From Chitinophagales bacterium (GTDB lineage Bacteria > Bacteroidota > Bacteroidia > Chitinophagales > BACL12): a DNA stretch of 8,795 nucleotides. This document shows positions 7,344 through 8,795 of this stretch, piece by piece (positions within the stretch are counted from its first letter, which is position 1; each line of letters starts with the position of its first letter). A model generated the notes under the pieces. It was not told the DNA's origin, ran no database searches, and saw only the letters and a program-made list of their open reading frames with translations. The translations under genes were made by a program, and so were the position numbers. The DNA is taken from assembly GCA_014380545.1 (NCBI GenBank), contig JACMJP010000432.1:1-8795 (forward strand), read 5' to 3'.

Positions 7344-7501
7344 TTATTTTGATTATTTAATTTTTTTTAGTGGCTGGTGTCTTCACCTGCCACATTTCTT
7401 ATTTATATTTTTTCGGCCGGAGTGGAAACAACAGGACTTATGATCAAAACACTATATTTTTATTCTTTAACCAGTAAACTTTTTTTAGTACAGGACATGC
7501 A
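7344..7501. other. Intergenic region with one hairpin and otherwise no gene
   Basis: Between the stop of the secreted protein gene and the start of the DoxX-like pseudogene. I see no coding potential with family similarity and no -7 element near the DoxX start. It has several T-rich runs and the hairpin at 7370-7393. Confidence 0.5.
7370..7393. terminator. Hairpin, possible terminator of the secreted protein gene
   Basis: GTGGCTGGTG (7370-7379) and CACCTGCCAC (7384-7393) pair with one internal mismatch around a TCTT loop. On the plus strand it is flanked by a T8 run before and a T-rich stretch after. On the minus strand, the strand of the genes on both sides, it is followed by A residues rather than T, so a classical intrinsic terminator is not assured. 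It lies between two minus-strand genes, where a terminator would make sense. Confidence 0.35.
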
Positions 7502-8128
7502 TCAATTTATTTTACATTTAAAATCTAACCATAGCTGATCAAGATATTCCCAATTTTTATGTGTAAGCGGCTGCGGTGATAATTCATAAAATAAAATAGT
7601 TTTATTGTCATCTGCACAAACTTTCAGGTGTACAATGCAATTTAGCATTAATTTTTCCTGTTGCATATAATCAAGCATTTCAATTGTTCCTGTATAGGTT
7701 TTCAGATCTCCATTGTCCGTTTCAGTTTCTTTGAAAGCGGTAATTACCGGTAACAATTTTTCTGCAGGTATTTTACCTTCACTATTAGCTGCAATTAATC
7801 CTGTGTAATACGCTTTTAAATTACCGGCGATTATTTCTGCATCTGTTTTTGGTGAACCATCAAGATACCATAAAAATGCATAGGTCCAATATTCATCACT
7901 TTTTGTATTTGCCCAGCCTGGTGAAAAACGGATATCTTCAACTCCTTCATAGAGAATTTGCGGAGCAAAACTAATTGGAATAGGAAACCGTTCAATGCCC
8001 CAATCTTGTAGTGTCGGAAGATAATAGGGTGCCTGCCATGTATGTCCGTCAAATTCATTATTTATTGCTTCCTGCGCATTTATAATTAAAGAAGTTAAAC
8101 AAAGCACAAGAATTATTAAATTTTTCAT
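7502..8128 (-). CDS. Secreted protein of unknown function
   Basis: I do not recognise a named family. From the ATG at 8128 the protein has 208 residues. It starts with a clear signal peptide (MKNLIILVLCLTSLIINAQ) ending in the NAQ form common in Bacteroidota, with cleavage around residues 18-20 and no lipobox cysteine in the right place. The mature part is rich in aromatic residues: TWQAPYYLPTLQDWGIERFPIP, then a block with GVEDIRFSPGWA, EYWTYAFLWYLDG, a helical segment ending YYTGLIAANSEGK, and beta-like C-terminal strands finishing LWLDFKCKIN. Two Cys (in LNCIVHLKVCAD) are close together. The frame is open to an ATG at 8170, but a strong promoter covers 8168-8196 and places transcription start near 8161, so starts before that are excluded; 8131 (adjacent Met) is equally possible. 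Unlike its neighbours on both sides it is unbroken, which suggests it is under selection. Confidence 0.85.
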   Translation of the reverse strand: MKNLIILVLCLTSLIINAQEAINNEFDGHTWQAPYYLPTLQDWGIERFPIPISFAPQILYEGVEDIRFSPGWANTKSDEYWTYAFLWYLDGSPKTDAEIIAGNLKAYYTGLIAANSEGKIPAEKLLPVITAFKETETDNGDLKTYTGTIEMLDYMQQEKLMLNCIVHLKVCADDNKTILFYELSPQPLTHKNWEYLDQLWLDFKCKIN

Positions 8129-8167
8129 CATTTCAAATTTGTCTGATATTTTCCTTTCTGCAAACCA

Positions 8168-8196
8168 CAAAACTATTTAATTAAAAGGATTTTCAA
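8168..8196 (-). promoter_or_regulatory. Promoter of the secreted protein gene
   Basis: On the minus strand TTG (8196-8194), an 18-base spacer and TAGTTTTG (8175-8168) make the best match in the window to the Bacteroidota sigma-factor consensus TTG-N17-23-TAnnTTTG. Transcription would begin near 8161, giving a leader of about 33 bases. The TTG overlaps the stop codon of the upstream DUF1801 pseudogene. Confidence 0.6.
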
Positions 8197-8472
8197 TTTA
8201 TATTAAAACTTCCATGATTAAGCCCTTTCAGTGATTCTTTATTATTAGGCATTACTTCATGAACCAAACAATAAAAACAGATATGATTTTTTGGTTTGCA
8301 AATCCAATTTCAATGCCTTTATCTTTTTTATAGGTAGGCCCGCCATAAGCCATACTTTCTTCGTAGCCAATTAAAACTTCTTTGCAAAATTTTCGCAGTT
8401 CTTAAATTCTTCTTTTCTTTTTTCCGGCACTTCTTTTAAATAGCCCGATACATTTTTTGCATTGCTTATCAT
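8193..8472 (-). pseudogene. DUF1801 family protein gene with two frameshifts
   Basis: Three minus-strand pieces in successive frames read as one DUF1801 (YdhG-like) protein. Piece 1 from ATG 8472: MISNAKNVSGYLKEVPEKRK and EEFK. Piece 2: LRKFCKEVLIGYEESMAYGG, PTYKKDKGIEIGFANQK. Piece 3: HICFYCLVHEVMPNNKESLK, GLNHGSFNIN then TGA at 8195-8193. The first break is at about 8399-8403 (AAGAACTG; one more A would give K-K-L). The second is in an A run at 8287-8292 (six A; seven would give Q-K-N-H-I-C). The C-terminus stops where intact relatives usually go on with a C-I-R-Y and K-P-E-K-I-D segment, so about 30 residues seem missing. The biochemical role of DUF1801 is poorly defined. The start is 7 bases after the stop of the reductase gene upstream, which implies one transcript. 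Confidence 0.82.
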
Positions 8473-8479
8473 TTTTGTA

Positions 8480-8795
8480 TTAATTGCGTTTCAGTTCGTA
8501 ATTAAGAAGAACAATGCCGCACTGAAATGATTTAGATCTTATTAATGTAAGATCCTGTTTGCTGTCAAGTTTTTTGAAAATTGGCATTCCATTACCAATT
8601 ACTGTTGGATTAATTAATAAATGATACTCATCAATAAGTCCTTCTTTAATGAGAGCTGATACAAAAGTGGCACCACCATAAACGATGATGTCTTTACCAT
8701 CTTGTTCTTTTAATTTATTTATCTCATCTGCAAGTTCACCTTTTGCTAAAACAGTATTATCCCATTCTGGCTCATCAAGCGTTTTAGTAAAAACA
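8480..8795 (-). CDS. Dihydrofolate reductase family protein (RibD C-terminal-like), C-terminal part
   Basis: The frame enters at the right edge and runs for 104 residues to TAA at 8482-8480; the start lies outside the window. It reads VFTKTLDEPEWDNTVLAKGE at the beginning, then KDIIVYGGATFVSALIKEGL, IDEYHLLINPTVIGNGMPIF and ends CGIVLLNYELKRN. The IIVYGGATFVSALI strand-turn-helix is the NADPH-binding segment of the RibD-C/bacterial dihydrofolate reductase-like fold, and INPTVIGNGMPIF is equally typical. These proteins are usually near 180 residues, so somewhat more than half is present. They are NADPH-dependent reductases of pteridine- or pyrimidine-like compounds. The actual substrate of this widespread small subgroup is not known, and it should not be taken as the essential FolA. 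The part seen is intact, in contrast with the DUF1801 gene 7 bases downstream. Confidence 0.9.
   Translation of the reverse strand, partial: VFTKTLDEPEWDNTVLAKGELADEINKLKEQDGKDIIVYGGATFVSALIKEGLIDEYHLLINPTVIGNGMPIFKKLDSKQDLTLIRSKSFQCGIVLLNYELKRN

Noticed and set aside
5176..8472. Split genes as programmed frameshift or recoding systems
   Set aside because: No slippery heptamer with a downstream structure was seen at the VOC or DoxX breaks, and loss of C-terminal parts fits decay better.
5119..8795. Row of small minus-strand genes as a new defence or resistance island
   Set aside because: The families (VOC, GNAT, MDR, DoxX-like, DUF1801, RibD-C-like) are common scattered accessory genes. There are no mobility genes, attachment repeats or shared operon structure.

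Overview
The window looks like an ordinary chromosomal stretch from a low-GC member of the Bacteroidota, possibly of the Chitinophagaceae type. Three things point there. Most genes lack Shine-Dalgarno sites. Several starts are preceded by a good match to the Bacteroidota -7 promoter element TAnnTTTG. The secreted proteins carry signals typical of the phylum: lipoprotein cysteines after FFS and FLS, and a signal peptide ending in NAQ. The family-level placement is an impression, not a result.

Left part (1-5118): the 3' end of an unrecognised gene (+) runs convergently into a gene for a lipoprotein L,D-transpeptidase (-). That gene is divergent from glgB (+), the glycogen branching enzyme, and the two share a very short, apparently bidirectional promoter region. 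After glgB comes a lipoprotein alpha/beta hydrolase (+) with its own -7 element. These genes are intact. GlgB carries an unusual purine-rich insert and a very basic C-terminal tail.

Right part (5119-8795): everything is on the minus strand and consists of small accessory-type genes. Reading along the minus strand from the right edge, they are: the C-terminal part of a dihydrofolate reductase/RibD-C-like reductase; a broken DUF1801 gene (two frameshifts, shortened C-terminus); an intact secreted protein of unknown function with the best promoter in the window; a broken DoxX-like membrane protein gene (one frameshift, shortened C-terminus); an intact zinc-independent MDR oxidoreductase; an intact GNAT acetyltransferase; and a VOC (glyoxalase-fold) gene split by one frameshift.

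The genes do not form an evident pathway. The left part concerns cell-wall cross-linking and glycogen structure. The right part is a row of small stress- or detoxification-type families, three of which are being lost or are misassembled. I found no CRISPR array, tRNA, rRNA, insertion sequence, phage gene or toxin-antitoxin pair, and nothing that supports a new multi-gene system. The best leads are the concentration of frameshifts in the right half, the repeat-like purine tract inside glgB, the overlapping divergent promoters in front of glgB, and the uncharacterised secreted protein.
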